A stretch of DNA of 41,004 nt from Tateyamaria pelophila (GCF_019966495.1 NZ_JAIMIA010000036.1:1-41004), one strand, 5' to 3'. Counted from the stretch's first letter, positions 26,238-35,706 are shown. Translations and numbers: made by a program. Notes: generated by a model not told the origin, from the letters alone.

Positions 26238-27574
26238 CAGAGTGGCTGATCAAGAACGCGTCACATGTCGTGACGATGGACGATGACCGCCGGGAGTTGG
26301 AACATGCGGATATCCTGATACGGAATGGCGTGATTGCGGATATCGGACCTGGATTGACGACTGTTGGTGAAACGGTTCTGGCGCAGGGCTGTGTGGTGAC
26401 GCCCGGTCTCGTGAATACGCATCATCATCTCTATCAAACTCTGACGCGAGCGGTACCCGCCGCACAGGACGCGCTGTTGTTCGGATGGCTGCAAACGCTC
26501 TATCCGATCTGGGCGCGGTTCACGCCCGAGCACATGTCTGTTTCGGCCCAGATCGGACTGGCGGAGCTTGCGCTCTCGGGATGTACCCTGAGTTCGGACC
26601 ACTTGTATCTCTACCCAAACGGGAGTCGTCTCGAAGACACCATCCACGCCGCCGACATCGTGGGGCTGCGGTTTCATCCTACCCGCGGAGCGATGAGCAT
26701 TGGCGAAAGCGATGGGGGATTGCCACCCGACAGCCTGGTCGAATCCGAAGCTGCCATATTGGAGGACTGCATCCGGGTCATCGACGCCTTTCACGACCCC
26801 GCACCCGGTGCGATGTGCCGTGTCGGTGTGGCGCCGTGCTCGCCTTTTTCGGTCAGTCGGGACTTGATGCGAGATGCCGCAGTGCTGGCCCGAGAAAAGG
26901 GCGTCATGATGCATACGCATCTGGCGGAAAATGATGAAGATATCGCATACTCGTTGGAGAAGTTCGGCTGTCGCCCGGGCCAGTATGCGCAGGATCTCGG
27001 CTGGACAGGTCCGGATGTCTGGCATGCGCACTGTGTGAAACTGGATGCCACTGAAATTGCTCTTTTCGCGGAAACCGGTACGGGTGTCGCGCATTGCCCC
27101 TGTTCAAACTGCCGTCTTGGGTCGGGCATCGCACCGGTTCGGGCGATGCGTGACGCAGGTGTTCCGGTATCTATTGGCGTCGACGGGTCGGCAAGCAATG
27201 ATGCCAGCAATCTGGTGGCCGAAGCGCGCCAGGCCATGCTCTTGCAACGGGTTGTTAACGGTGCGGATGCTATGAGCGTCCGTGAAGCTTTGGAGATTGC
27301 GACTCGCGGTGGCGCAAATGTGCTTGGTCGGCCGGATTGTGGCAGGATTTCTCTCGGATCCCGCGCCGATATTGCAATATGGGACGTCTCGGGCATAGAG
27401 GCGGCAGGCAGCTGGGATCCTGCCGCGTTGTTGTTGTCTGGGCCCACTACCGTGCGTGATCTTTTTGTCGAAGGGCGACAGGTGGTGCGGGATGGGCAAA
27501 TGACGACATTTGACCTCGGCGCTGCTATGGAGCGTCAGTCCGTGCTCGCGCGGCAATTGAGTGAAGGAACGTAA
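26234..27574 (+). CDS. 8-oxoguanine deaminase (amidohydrolase family)
   Basis: A 446-residue amidohydrolase. Metal ligands are in NTHHHLY (His63, His65), HTHLAEN, WHAHCVKL and IGVDGSASND. The combination SSDHLYLYPNG, HPTRGAMSIGESDGGLPPD and CPCSNCRLGSGIAP is characteristic of 8-oxoguanine deaminase, which converts 8-oxoguanine to uric acid, rather than of guanine or cytosine deaminases. That suggests salvage of oxidised purine bases. It overlaps hisN upstream, and its stop overlaps the start of the next gene (TAATG). Why it is coupled to hisN is unclear. Confidence 0.9.
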   Translation: MTEWLIKNASHVVTMDDDRRELEHADILIRNGVIADIGPGLTTVGETVLAQGCVVTPGLVNTHHHLYQTLTRAVPAAQDALLFGWLQTLYPIWARFTPEHMSVSAQIGLAELALSGCTLSSDHLYLYPNGSRLEDTIHAADIVGLRFHPTRGAMSIGESDGGLPPDSLVESEAAILEDCIRVIDAFHDPAPGAMCRVGVAPCSPFSVSRDLMRDAAVLAREKGVMMHTHLAENDEDIAYSLEKFGCRPGQYAQDLGWTGPDVWHAHCVKLDATEIALFAETGTGVAHCPCSNCRLGSGIAPVRAMRDAGVPVSIGVDGSASNDASNLVAEARQAMLLQRVVNGADAMSVREALEIATRGGANVLGRPDCGRISLGSRADIAIWDVSGIEAAGSWDPAALLLSGPTTVRDLFVEGRQVVRDGQMTTFDLGAAMERQSVLARQLSEGT

Positions 27575-27996
27575 TGCGGACTATCTTTCTGAGCACTATT
27601 CTATTGATGTTGGCGGGGATAGCTGCGGCAGATGCAAATGCGCTTGCGGCAGTGAATGCGGAACGCAGCGCAAAGGGGCGTGCGGCGCTCGTCTATGATG
27701 ACCGCCTTGAAGCCGCAGCGCTTGCCCATGCGCGTGACATGGCAGCGCGCAATTTCATGAGTCACACCGGATCCGACGGCTCGACCCTTGCGAAGCGTCT
27801 GAAACGTGCGGGCTACAAATACTGCTTTGGAGCTGAAAACATTGCGGTTGGGCAGCCGAATTTGTCACGTGCTATGGTGGCATGGATGAATTCGAGCGGG
27901 CATCGCAAAAACATCCTGAGCCGCAAGGCAGAGGCCATGGGTTTCGCGCGCGCGCAGGGAAATCGTTGGGTGATGGTGTTCGGCGCGCAGTGCTAG
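27574..27996 (+). CDS. CAP/SCP-domain secreted protein (YkwD-like)
   Basis: A 140-residue protein with a signal peptide (residues 1-19, ending IAAADA) and a CAP domain: LAAVNAERSAKGRAALVYD, AHARDMAARNFMSHTG, AENIAVGQ and SSGHRKNIL. Bacterial members are exported; their function is mostly unknown, with suggested roles in envelope maintenance. It starts within the stop codon of the 8-oxoguanine deaminase gene (TAATG). Two repeat hairpins follow directly after its stop codon and may end the operon. Confidence 0.9.
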   Translation: MRTIFLSTILLMLAGIAAADANALAAVNAERSAKGRAALVYDDRLEAAALAHARDMAARNFMSHTGSDGSTLAKRLKRAGYKYCFGAENIAVGQPNLSRAMVAWMNSSGHRKNILSRKAEAMGFARAQGNRWVMVFGAQC

Positions 27997-28001
27997 TTTC
28001 C

Positions 28002-28043
28002 GTTTTCCGGCCCGGAAAACGGCCGGAAACTGCGTCAGTTTCC
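28002..28043 (+). repeat. Double-hairpin dispersed element, copy 1
   Basis: Hairpin A: GTTTTCCGG (28002-28010) with CCGGAAAAC (28012-28020). Hairpin B: GGAAACTG (28025-28032) with CAGTTTCC (28036-28043). It starts 5 bp after the SCP-gene stop codon. A second copy at 35777-35818 has the same two hairpins in the same order and spacing, with a compensatory T-A to C-G change in hairpin B. Confidence 0.8.
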
Positions 28044-28605
28044 ACTGCCTTCAGCGTTTCAAACCTTGCGCCTGTTAAGCCAACGTCGTCGTTGCGAATT
28101 AAAGCGTTCGTATAGAAGAGCGCTCAATTGTAGCAGGATTTTCGAATGTATGAGAGTGCCAAACCCGGATTGGCTCTGCACCTCGATGTTCTTCGGAGTG
28201 AGCCATGACGTGCATTTACGATTTGCCGCAAACAGTCCGGAGGACCGTGGCAAAGTTCGGGCGTTTGAGTTCATGATGCTGCCGTTACTGGTTCGGGTCC
28301 GACCGTAACGATCTGCATTAATACAGATTTAAGCGCAAAGCCGGGTGCGCACTTATGCCCGTTTGGCCGAGCTGTTCGTGTCGTCCTGAATCGAATGTGT
28401 ACGGCCTTGAGCCTCCGGGCCCCGACGTCCTGTCAATCTTGGAATGCGTCGAGATGGTTCGGCTTTACAGGTCAAATCAGAATTTTGGTCTGCCGCTCAA
28501 ACGGTCGTTTATCACTTATCCAGATCAGATTGCAGTATAGCCCAGTCGATGCAGTTGTATCCGCGGAAGCCCCCTCGTATGGTCGCGGCGCATCAGGGGG
28601 CAGCC
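28044..28605. other. Long leader/intergenic region before mgtE
   Basis: 562 bp without a convincing gene. Short frames (for example around 28130-28308) show no family resemblance. An in-frame extension of mgtE up to 28444 exists but was rejected for lack of homology. I did not recognise a riboswitch; the length would allow one. Confidence 0.45.
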
Positions 28606-30000
28606 ATGTCGGATGAAATCGAAAAAGACTCGGAAAATGCGGATGACAATGCCTACACGCTGGGCCGCAAAGACGTTGCTTCCATTCTGTATGCCGTCGA
28701 TATCGAAGATCGCGAACAACTGACCAAGCTGATGGAGCCGCTTCACGCGGCTGACATTGCAGACCTACTGGAACAGATCAATGCCTTTGATCGGTCGCGC
28801 CTTATTCGCCTCTATGACCGTGAATTCGATGGGGACATCCTGTCGGAACTCGACGAGTCGATCCGTGAGGAAGTCATTTCCGTCTTGCGGCCTTCTGTAT
28901 TGGCTGAAGCTGTACGGGATCTGGATAGCGACGATGTTGTCGATCTGATCGAGGATCTGGGGGATGCCCAGCAAGAGGCAATCCTGGACGCGTTGGAAGA
29001 CGCGGATCGGGCCCTCGTTGAGCAATCGTTGTCCTTCCCCGAATACTCGGCCGGGCGTCTGATGCAGCGCGAGGTCGTCATGGCGCCGGAGCATTGGACC
29101 GTGGGCGAGGCCATTGACCGACTGCGCAACGCCGACGAGGACGAACTGCCGACACAGTTTTATCATATCGTTCTGGTTGATCCGCGCCTGCATCCGGTCG
29201 GAAATGTCACCCTTGGCAAGTTGATGCGCTCGCGCCGCGACGTCATGCTGATTGATTTGGTCGAAGATACATTTCAGGTCATTCCGGCCAATCAGGACGA
29301 GAGCGATGTTGCCTATGCGTTTAACCAATATCATTTGATCTCGGCACCTGTTGTCGATGATGAAGGCCGGTTGATCGGTCTGATCACCATTGATGATGCC
29401 ATGGCCGTGCTGGATGAAGAGCATGAGGAAGATATCCTGCTTCTGGGGGGCGTGGGGGAGGAATCGGCGCTGTCGGACAATGTGCGCGAAACCACGCGTC
29501 AGCGGCTGCCGTGGCTGGCTGTCAACCTGTTTACAGCGATCCTCGCGTCCCTTGTGATCGCACAATTCGAGGTTATTCTGGCGCAGATCGTGGCGTTGGC
29601 CGTCTTGATGCCTATTGTTGCCTCCATGGGCGGCAATGCGGGGACACAATCGCTCACGGTGGCGGTTCGTGCCTTGGCCACCAAGGATTTGACCGGAGCC
29701 AACGTGTGGCGGGTGATCCGGCGCGAAGTCATTGTAGGTCTTATCAATGGGATGGTCTTTGCCGTCGTGATGAGCATCATCGGCATGGTCTGGTTCGGAT
29801 CGCCCGCCCTTGGATATGTGATAGGCATGGCGATGGTCATCAACCTTGTGGTGGCGGGACTGGCGGGCACTGCAATTCCCGTAATCCTGGACCGCGTCGG
29901 CATTGATCCGGCCTTGGCGTCTGGCGCTTTCGTGACCACGGTGACGGATGTCGTCGGATTTTTCGCCTTCCTTGGTCTTGCCGCGATCGTGCTGTTGTGA
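28606..30000 (+). CDS. mgtE: Magnesium transporter MgtE
   Basis: A 464-residue Mg2+ channel. Residues 30-135 form the MgtE N domain, 150-275 a CBS pair (SAGRLMQREVV; FNQYHLISAPVVDDEGRLIG), and 300-464 five membrane helices. The pore signature GGNAGTQSL is at residues 342-350. In MgtE, Mg2+ binding between the N and CBS domains closes the pore, so many acidic residues there (for example DLDSDDVVDLIEDLGD) fit. I chose the ATG at 28606 (MSDEIEKDSE), which has CAGGGGG upstream and the normal length; upstream ATGs at 28549 and 28579 would add a non-conserved tail. Confidence 0.95.
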   Translation: MSDEIEKDSENADDNAYTLGRKDVASILYAVDIEDREQLTKLMEPLHAADIADLLEQINAFDRSRLIRLYDREFDGDILSELDESIREEVISVLRPSVLAEAVRDLDSDDVVDLIEDLGDAQQEAILDALEDADRALVEQSLSFPEYSAGRLMQREVVMAPEHWTVGEAIDRLRNADEDELPTQFYHIVLVDPRLHPVGNVTLGKLMRSRRDVMLIDLVEDTFQVIPANQDESDVAYAFNQYHLISAPVVDDEGRLIGLITIDDAMAVLDEEHEEDILLLGGVGEESALSDNVRETTRQRLPWLAVNLFTAILASLVIAQFEVILAQIVALAVLMPIVASMGGNAGTQSLTVAVRALATKDLTGANVWRVIRREVIVGLINGMVFAVVMSIIGMVWFGSPALGYVIGMAMVINLVVAGLAGTAIPVILDRVGIDPALASGAFVTTVTDVVGFFAFLGLAAIVLL

Positions 30001-30070
30001 GCCGCTGGGACGACGCTGTTGCGGGCTGCGCCGCAATGCGCCCCGCCCACCGTCCCTTAGGCGCTGCACC

Positions 30071-30640
30071 ATGGATTTGAAGGCCCAAAAGGATGCCGCG
30101 CGCAAACTGGCATTTGCGGCGCGCAAGGCCGCTTTCGATCTGGATGCGGGCGGCGGTGCGGGCCTTTTGTCATCGGTTCTGGCAGGCTATCGCGGCGTTC
30201 CGATCGCAGGATACATGCCTATAAGGTCAGAGATCGATCCGCTGCCTGCGATGTGTGAAGCCGCGGCACACGGTCCTGTCGCGGTGCCTGTCATCATGGC
30301 GCCGGGTCAACCGTTACGTTTTTCACGCTGGACACCGGATTGCGCCTTGCGTGCGGGGCCCTTCGGGACGCAGCTGCCGGAGGTAGATGATTTCATCACC
30401 CCTGAAATTCTTATCGTACCCTTGGTGGCGTTCACACGAACCGGTGGTCGCCTTGGCTATGGCGGTGGGTTTTATGATCGCACGCTCGAGCAGTTGCGTG
30501 CCAACCGGGCGACCCTCGCCATTGGATTTGCCTATGGCGCCCAGGCTGCTGACGCATTGCCGCTTGAAAAGACCGATCAGCCGCTCGACATGATTGTCAC
30601 CGACACTGAGGTCATAGACATTGCCTGTGGCCCTGTCTGA
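30071..30640 (+). CDS. 5-formyltetrahydrofolate cyclo-ligase
   Basis: A 189-residue enzyme that converts 5-formyl-THF to 5,10-methenyl-THF using ATP. The signature GGRLGYGGGFYDRTL is at residues 125-139, with GYMPIRSEIDPLP and LIVPLVAFTR before it and the basic N-terminus KDAARKLAFAARKAA. Length is normal. Start ATG 30071 lies 70 bp after mgtE. The ymdB gene follows 92 bp downstream; the close pairing of these two is common in alphaproteobacteria. Confidence 0.93.
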   Translation: MDLKAQKDAARKLAFAARKAAFDLDAGGGAGLLSSVLAGYRGVPIAGYMPIRSEIDPLPAMCEAAAHGPVAVPVIMAPGQPLRFSRWTPDCALRAGPFGTQLPEVDDFITPEILIVPLVAFTRTGGRLGYGGGFYDRTLEQLRANRATLAIGFAYGAQAADALPLEKTDQPLDMIVTDTEVIDIACGPV

Positions 30641-30732
30641 TTGCGCCATGGCAGTGACTTGTTGATGTATTGATTGGACGAAGTGTGCGTTGTCTCTTGC
30701 CGAACAGGTAGGCGCGCACTAGGCCTTTCCTT

Positions 30733-31542
30733 ATGAATATTCTGTTTTTGGGTGACGTGATGGGCCGTGCCGGTCGTCAGGCGATCACCGATCATCTGCC
30801 GCGTTTGCGCGCTGACTGGAACCTGGATTTTGTTGTGGTCAACGGAGAAAATGCCACGTCCGGCATGGGGCTGTCCGGTGCGCATGCCAAGGCCTTGCTG
30901 GCGGCCGGGGCGGATTGCGTGACCTTGGGTGACCATGCGTTCGACCAAAAGGACATGCTGCAATTCATTGAACACGAGCCCCGGGTCATCCGGCCCTTGA
31001 ACTTTTCCAAGGCGTCTCCCGGCAAGGGCGCGCGACTTTTCCCAACCCGAAACGGCAAGCAGGTGCTTGTGACACAGGCTTTGGGGCAGGTGTTTATGAA
31101 GCGGCCCTTTGATGATCCGTTTTCCGCTCTTGAGACGGTATTTCGCGCTCATCCTTTGGGGGCGCAGGCGGATGCGGTGATCGTCGATTTTCATTGTGAG
31201 GCGACATCGGAAAAAATGGCCATGGGCCATTGGTGTGACGGACGGGCCAGCCTCATGGTGGGCACCCACACCCATGTACCGACCAGCGACGCGATGATCT
31301 TGTCGAAGGGCTGTGCATACTTGAGCGATGCAGGCATGTGCGGGGACTATAATTCGGTCATCGGGATGCAGCGGGACGAGCCATTGCGCCGCTTTATCAC
31401 CGGCATGCCCAAAGAGCGCTTCACCCCTGCCTTGGGTGAAGCGACGCTGTCTGGCGTTTATATCGAGACCGGCGCAGACGGGCGCGCCACCCGGATCGAA
31501 ATGGTGCGTCAGGGCGGGCTCTTGAAACAGTGCGGGCCGTGA
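30733..31542 (+). CDS. ymdB: TIGR00282-family metallophosphoesterase (YmdB-like)
   Basis: A 269-residue calcineurin-like phosphoesterase. MNILFLGDVMGRAGRQA opens the protein (metal ligand Asp8), then VVNGENATSGMGL, TLGDHAFDQKD, IVDFHCEATSEK and VGTHTHVPTSD give the remaining metal ligands. In Bacillus, YmdB has cyclic-nucleotide phosphodiesterase activity and affects development; the role in alphaproteobacteria is unknown. The stop overlaps the GTG start of the next (broken) gene by four bases. Confidence 0.93.
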   Translation: MNILFLGDVMGRAGRQAITDHLPRLRADWNLDFVVVNGENATSGMGLSGAHAKALLAAGADCVTLGDHAFDQKDMLQFIEHEPRVIRPLNFSKASPGKGARLFPTRNGKQVLVTQALGQVFMKRPFDDPFSALETVFRAHPLGAQADAVIVDFHCEATSEKMAMGHWCDGRASLMVGTHTHVPTSDAMILSKGCAYLSDAGMCGDYNSVIGMQRDEPLRRFITGMPKERFTPALGEATLSGVYIETGADGRATRIEMVRQGGLLKQCGP

Positions 31543-32465
31543 CTCGCAGCGAACTTTACATTTGTACTGGTGTTTTGCTTGTCGTGGGGGCGGCCTAGGG
31601 TTTGACCATGCCACTGACCAAGATCGCGGTCAGCACCGGCTACAAACATTTCGGGCTACTGTTTTGGCAGATGGCGATTGGCGCGTCTGTCATGACCCTG
31701 GTGGCGATTCTACGGGGCACCCGTCTGCCGTTGGGACGGGCCCAGTTGCGCTTCTATGTGGTGATCGCCTTTGTCGGATCGATCTTCCCAAATACGGCCA
31801 GCTATCAGGCGGCCGTGCATTTGCCCTCGGGGGTCATGTCGATCCTCCTGTCGATGATTCCGATCTGGGCCTTTCCCATCACTCTTTTTCTTGCATTGGA
31901 TCGCTTTGAGTGGCGTCGTTTAGGCGGATTATTCGCGGGAATGGCGGCCGTCTTGCTGATCGTTTTGCCTGGGGCGGACATGTCTGGCAACATTCCTGTT
32001 TTCTGGGTTCTGATTGGTATGATTTCCGGGCTGTTCTACGCATTCGAAGGCAATTTCGTCGCCCGCTGGGGGGCTGCGGACCTTGATGCGATGCAGGTGC
32101 TTTGGGGCGCGTCGATTGTGGGGACGATTGTGACCTTGCCGCTGGCATTGGGATCGGGGCAATGGATCGACCCCCGTCCGCCGTTCGGGGCGGCGCAAAT
32201 GGCACTGGGGATCAGTGCAGTTCTGCATGTGTTTGCCTATACCGGATATGTTTGGCTGGTGAGGCGGGCAGGCCCTGTATTTGCGGTCCAGATCAGTTAC
32301 CTCGTGACCTTGTTTGGCATCCTTTGGGCCTGGCTGATCCTGAACGAGGCCTATCCGCCGGCCTTTTGGGCGGCTTTGGCGATGATGATGCTGGGGATGT
32401 ATCTTGTGCAGCCGCGCAAAGCATCGCTTGAAGCTGGTACAGCGATAGAGGACAGTGGGCGCTGA
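31539..32465 (+). pseudogene. DMT/EamA-family transporter interrupted by an in-frame TAG
   Basis: From the GTG at 31539 (overlapping the ymdB stop as GTGA) the frame reads MTRSELYICTGVLLVVGAA, then TAG at 31596-31598, then GLTMPLTKIAVSTGYKHFG and onward to 32465. The interrupted position is the Trp of the usual first-helix pattern GAxWGLT in EamA transporters, so TGG to TAG is the simplest explanation. The rest, about 285 residues from the ATG at 31608, has nine clear membrane helices and is otherwise intact, including PSGVMSILLSMIPIWAF and GYVWLVRRAGPVFAVQISY. Without the first helix a product starting at 31608 is unlikely to be fully functional, though reinitiation is possible. Substrate unknown. 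Confidence 0.8.
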
Positions 32466-32488
32466 CTTCAGCCACCAAAGAGAATCCA

Positions 32489-34282
32489 ATGGGTTTTATC
32501 GAACTTTCACAAACGGGCAGCGCGATTGCGACGCTCGCGGTGGTGTGTATCATGTTCCTGCTCTTTCTGCGTGAGAGCTTTCCGACGGAGGTGGTTGCGA
32601 TAGCAGGCGTCGCCGTGCTGTTGGCGCTTGGAGCGCTGCCTTATGACGACGCCTTGTCGGTGCTGTCGAACCCGGCGCCTTGGACCATTGCTGCGATGTT
32701 CATCATCATGGGTGCGCTTGTGCGGACCGGCGCGCTGGAGGCGTTCACAGGCTTCGCGGACCGCAAAGCGCAAAGCAATCCTGTCCTCGCCATTGCCATG
32801 CTCATGGGCTTCGTGATCATTTCGTCGGCTATTGTATCAAACACGCCAGTTGTCGTGGTGATGATCCCGGTCTTTGTACAACTCGCAAAGACCTTGGGTA
32901 TTTCGCCTTCGAAATTGTTGATTCCATTGAGTTATGGAGCGATTTTGGGCGGTACGCTCACTTTAATCGGAACCTCGACCAACCTGTTGGTCGATGGCGT
33001 TGCCCGGGCGCAGGGATTGGCCCCGTTCACAATTTTCGAAGTCACCCCGTTGGGGATCATTCTTGTGATCTGGGGGATGGTCTATCTTCGCTTCGTCGGT
33101 CCGATTCTCTTGCCGGACCGTGACAGCATGGCGGGACTGCTCAGCGATCGCAGTCGGATGAAGTTCTTTACCGAGGCTGTCATTCCGCCTGAAAGCAACC
33201 TGATTGGTCGCGAAGTCTCTGGTGTGCAGTTGTTCAAGCGCGAAGGTGTCCGTTTGATCGACGTCGTGCGTGGGGATTTGTCGTTGCGGCGCAACCTTGC
33301 GGGGGTGGAGCTTCAGGTCGGTGACCGGGTCATTTTACGAACCCAAATGACCGAGTTGCTTGGTTTGCAAAGTAACAAGGAACTCAAGCGCTTGGATCAG
33401 GTCGGGGCCGTCGAGACGACGACCGTTGAGGTGCTGATCACGCCCGGTTGCAAGATGATCGGTCGCAGCCTGGGCATGATGCGATTGCGGCGACGCTATG
33501 GTGTGTATCCGCTGGCGGTGCATCGGCGGAACCAGAATATCGGTGTGCAACTGGACGATCTGGTTGTCCGGGTGGGGGACACGTTGTTGCTGGAAGGTGC
33601 ACCTGAAGACATCCAGCGCCTGGCCAGCGATATGGATATGGTCGATGTGGCCAAGCCGTCGCAGCGGGCCTTTCGGCGCAGCCACGCCCCCGTTGCTTTG
33701 TTGAGCTTGCTGGGAATCGTTGTGCTGGCCGCGCTGGGCGTGGCGCCGATCTTCTTGCTTTCCATTCTTGCCGTGGCAGTGGTGTTGGTGACGCGCTGTA
33801 TCGACGCGGACGAGGCGTTTTCATTTGTTGACGGGCGTTTGCTTGCCTTGATCTTTTCGATGCTGGCGATCGGAGCCGCGTTGGAGGCCTCGGGGGCTGT
33901 TTCGTTGATCGTGAATGCGGTGGCGCCGGCTTTGGGGGCATTGCCGCCCTTCCTGATCGTTTGGGCGATCTATTTGCTGACGTCGATTTTGACGGAACTG
34001 GTCAGCAACAATGCCGTGGCGGTCGTAGTGACGCCGATTGCAATCGGGCTGGCGGGCGCGCTGGGCATCGATCCGCGGCCCTTGGTGGTGGCGGTGATGG
34101 TGGCGGCTTCGGCGAGTTTCGCGACGCCCATCGGGTATCAGACCAATATGCTGGTGTATGGGCCTGGCGGGTACAAGTTTACCGATTTCCTGCGTGTGGG
34201 CATTCCGTTGAATCTAAGCGTTGGCTTGCTGGCATCTTTGGTGATTCCCTTTATCTGGCCCTTGTCTCCGGGTGCGGGGTAA
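32489..34282 (+). CDS. SLC13/DASS-type anion permease with two RCK_C domains
   Basis: A 597-residue transporter. Membrane helices occupy residues 10-208 and about 395-595. Between them lie two RCK_C (TrkA_C) modules at about 225-298 and 308-385 (GREVSGVQLFKREG; GRSLGMMRLRRRYG). SLC13 signatures are SNTPVVVVMIP, GGTLTLIGTSTNL, SNNAVAVVVTPIA and the late TPIGYQTNMLVYGPGGY. Substrates of this subgroup are sulfate or dicarboxylates; which one cannot be read here. The start ATG at 32489 lies 23 bp after the broken DMT gene. A hairpin overlaps its stop codon. Confidence 0.92.
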   Translation: MGFIELSQTGSAIATLAVVCIMFLLFLRESFPTEVVAIAGVAVLLALGALPYDDALSVLSNPAPWTIAAMFIIMGALVRTGALEAFTGFADRKAQSNPVLAIAMLMGFVIISSAIVSNTPVVVVMIPVFVQLAKTLGISPSKLLIPLSYGAILGGTLTLIGTSTNLLVDGVARAQGLAPFTIFEVTPLGIILVIWGMVYLRFVGPILLPDRDSMAGLLSDRSRMKFFTEAVIPPESNLIGREVSGVQLFKREGVRLIDVVRGDLSLRRNLAGVELQVGDRVILRTQMTELLGLQSNKELKRLDQVGAVETTTVEVLITPGCKMIGRSLGMMRLRRRYGVYPLAVHRRNQNIGVQLDDLVVRVGDTLLLEGAPEDIQRLASDMDMVDVAKPSQRAFRRSHAPVALLSLLGIVVLAALGVAPIFLLSILAVAVVLVTRCIDADEAFSFVDGRLLALIFSMLAIGAALEASGAVSLIVNAVAPALGALPPFLIVWAIYLLTSILTELVSNNAVAVVVTPIAIGLAGALGIDPRPLVVAVMVAASASFATPIGYQTNMLVYGPGGYKFTDFLRVGIPLNLSVGLLASLVIPFIWPLSPGAG

Positions 34283-34308
34283 GAATTTTCGTCGAAAATT
34301 CTTTTACG
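34281..34308 (+). terminator. Terminator overlapping the SLC13 stop codon
   Basis: AAGAATTTT (34281-34289) pairs with AAAATTCTT (about 34295-34303) around a CGTCG loop, followed by TT. The first bases belong to the TAA stop. AT-rich, so weaker than the rpmB or BI-1 terminators. Confidence 0.6.
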
Positions 34309-34848
34309 CTGGTGCCCCATTGGCAGGCATTTCGCCGAAGAATCACGCATCGATCGAAACGCCGCGCTCGAAGGCGGACTTGCAAAGCTGCCGACGCCGT
34401 CCAAGCGTCGTGTTACAATCTGCTCATGCACCCAGGCCCTTTCTGAATTCAGATCGGTTTGCCGCCCAACCATCGTTCCATCGTTTGGCGCACAGGGATA
34501 TGCAGTTAACGCGCCGCGCGTCTAAGCGGTTTTGAAAGTGAGCTTTATGATATTTGCCTGCTGGGTTGAACCGCGTCTATGAAGGCGCGGGCAAAACGCG
34601 ACCACCTTACGATCGTCGGATCAGGTCTCATTATTTGTGCCCTTCGCACACTGCCGTAAACGGATACCATAAAGCAGGGACAGCTTGTATCATCGGAAAT
34701 CATGACTATCCGCCCGTCAACATGACCGGGCACCGCCGGAATCACATTGGCCGCGCTGGGGAACTGCGATCAATCAGTCACGCTTGGCGCACGACGTCGA
34801 AATTGCATCCCATTCAGTCAGAGAGTAACGGCTCTAAAAATTGGCCAC
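34309..34848. other. Gene-poor region between SLC13 and BASS genes
   Basis: About 540 bp between convergent genes. Short minus-strand frames (for example 34545-34745) look faintly protein-like, but none has a recognised family or ribosome-binding site. It may hold decayed coding DNA. Confidence 0.45.
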
Positions 34849-35706
34849 CTATGTGCTGCGATACCATGCCAAGAATGGTGCGGCGACCAAATACATGGTG
34901 ATGCCGTAAACGGCTGATGGTAGGGCCAGCGCGCTGAAGCCCTCTGCTTGCGGCAAAATAAGCGCAGCCAGTGTTATGCCCAGAGTGGCGTTCTGCACCC
35001 CGGTTTCGATCGAGATGGTTTTGGCCTGGGTCCAGGCGAGCCCGCTCGTGCGCGCAAAGCCCAATCCGATGAACAATAACGCAGCATTCAGGATGATGAG
35101 GGCCGAACCCAAAGTGTATACATTTTCAACGAAAAGGCCCCAGTTGCCTGCGAGGGCGACGGAGACGATTGTCATGAACAAAGCGGTGGCGATGCCTGTC
35201 AGTACCGGTTCCATTCGCACAGCGACTTCGGGCGCGAAGTGCCTAAAAAGTAGTCCGACCAGAACCGGGAGCGTGGTGATAAGGAACATTGCCGTGGCAA
35301 GCGATGTGACGGACACGTCTGGCGCGGCGTCGCCCATGAAATGCACGACGGCCCATGCGCTTAGAATGGGTACCGTCAGTATACTCAGCAGGCTTATGAT
35401 TGCAGTCAGTGAGACAGACAATGCCACATCCCCGCGTGCCAACCGGGACAGCATATTGGATGTGACGCCGCCCGGACAAAAGCTCAGCAGCATGAAACCA
35501 ACCGCGATTTCGGCGCTCAGATCGAAACTAAGGACGGTCAGCAAAGTGACCATGGGCAGCAGCAAAACTTGCGAAACAGCGCCGATCACAAATGCCTTTG
35601 GCGCGTTGAACACACGGAAGAAATCAGAAAATGTAAGTCCGACTCCAAGGCTGAACATAATGACGGCCAGAGATAGCGGTAAAACCACGGTAATGAGAAT
35701 GTCCAC
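34849..35706 (-). CDS. Bile acid:sodium symporter (BASS) family transporter
   Basis: A 285-residue membrane protein with about nine helices. The BASS signature region is FCPGGVTSNMLSRLARGD followed by ALSVSLTAIISLLSILTVP; the late segment ETGVQNATLGITLAALIL is the second conserved motif, near the sodium sites. Substrates of bacterial members include bile acids, pantoate and other organic anions. I chose the GTG start at 35706 because AGGAGGG lies 7 bp before it and MDILITVVLPLSLAV is the usual first helix. Double-hairpin element copy 2 lies just upstream. Confidence 0.92.
   Translation of the reverse strand: MDILITVVLPLSLAVIMFSLGVGLTFSDFFRVFNAPKAFVIGAVSQVLLLPMVTLLTVLSFDLSAEIAVGFMLLSFCPGGVTSNMLSRLARGDVALSVSLTAIISLLSILTVPILSAWAVVHFMGDAAPDVSVTSLATAMFLITTLPVLVGLLFRHFAPEVAVRMEPVLTGIATALFMTIVSVALAGNWGLFVENVYTLGSALIILNAALLFIGLGFARTSGLAWTQAKTISIETGVQNATLGITLAALILPQAEGFSALALPSAVYGITMYLVAAPFLAWYRST

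Noticed and set aside
30001-30070. Possible 6S RNA before 5-formyl-THF cyclo-ligase
   Set aside because: The gap is only 70 bp and lacks the long 6S hairpin; the pairing is known mainly from gammaproteobacteria.
28765-30126. 453-codon open frame antisense to mgtE
   Set aside because: Antisense shadow; mgtE has the pore motif and CBS pair in the other strand.
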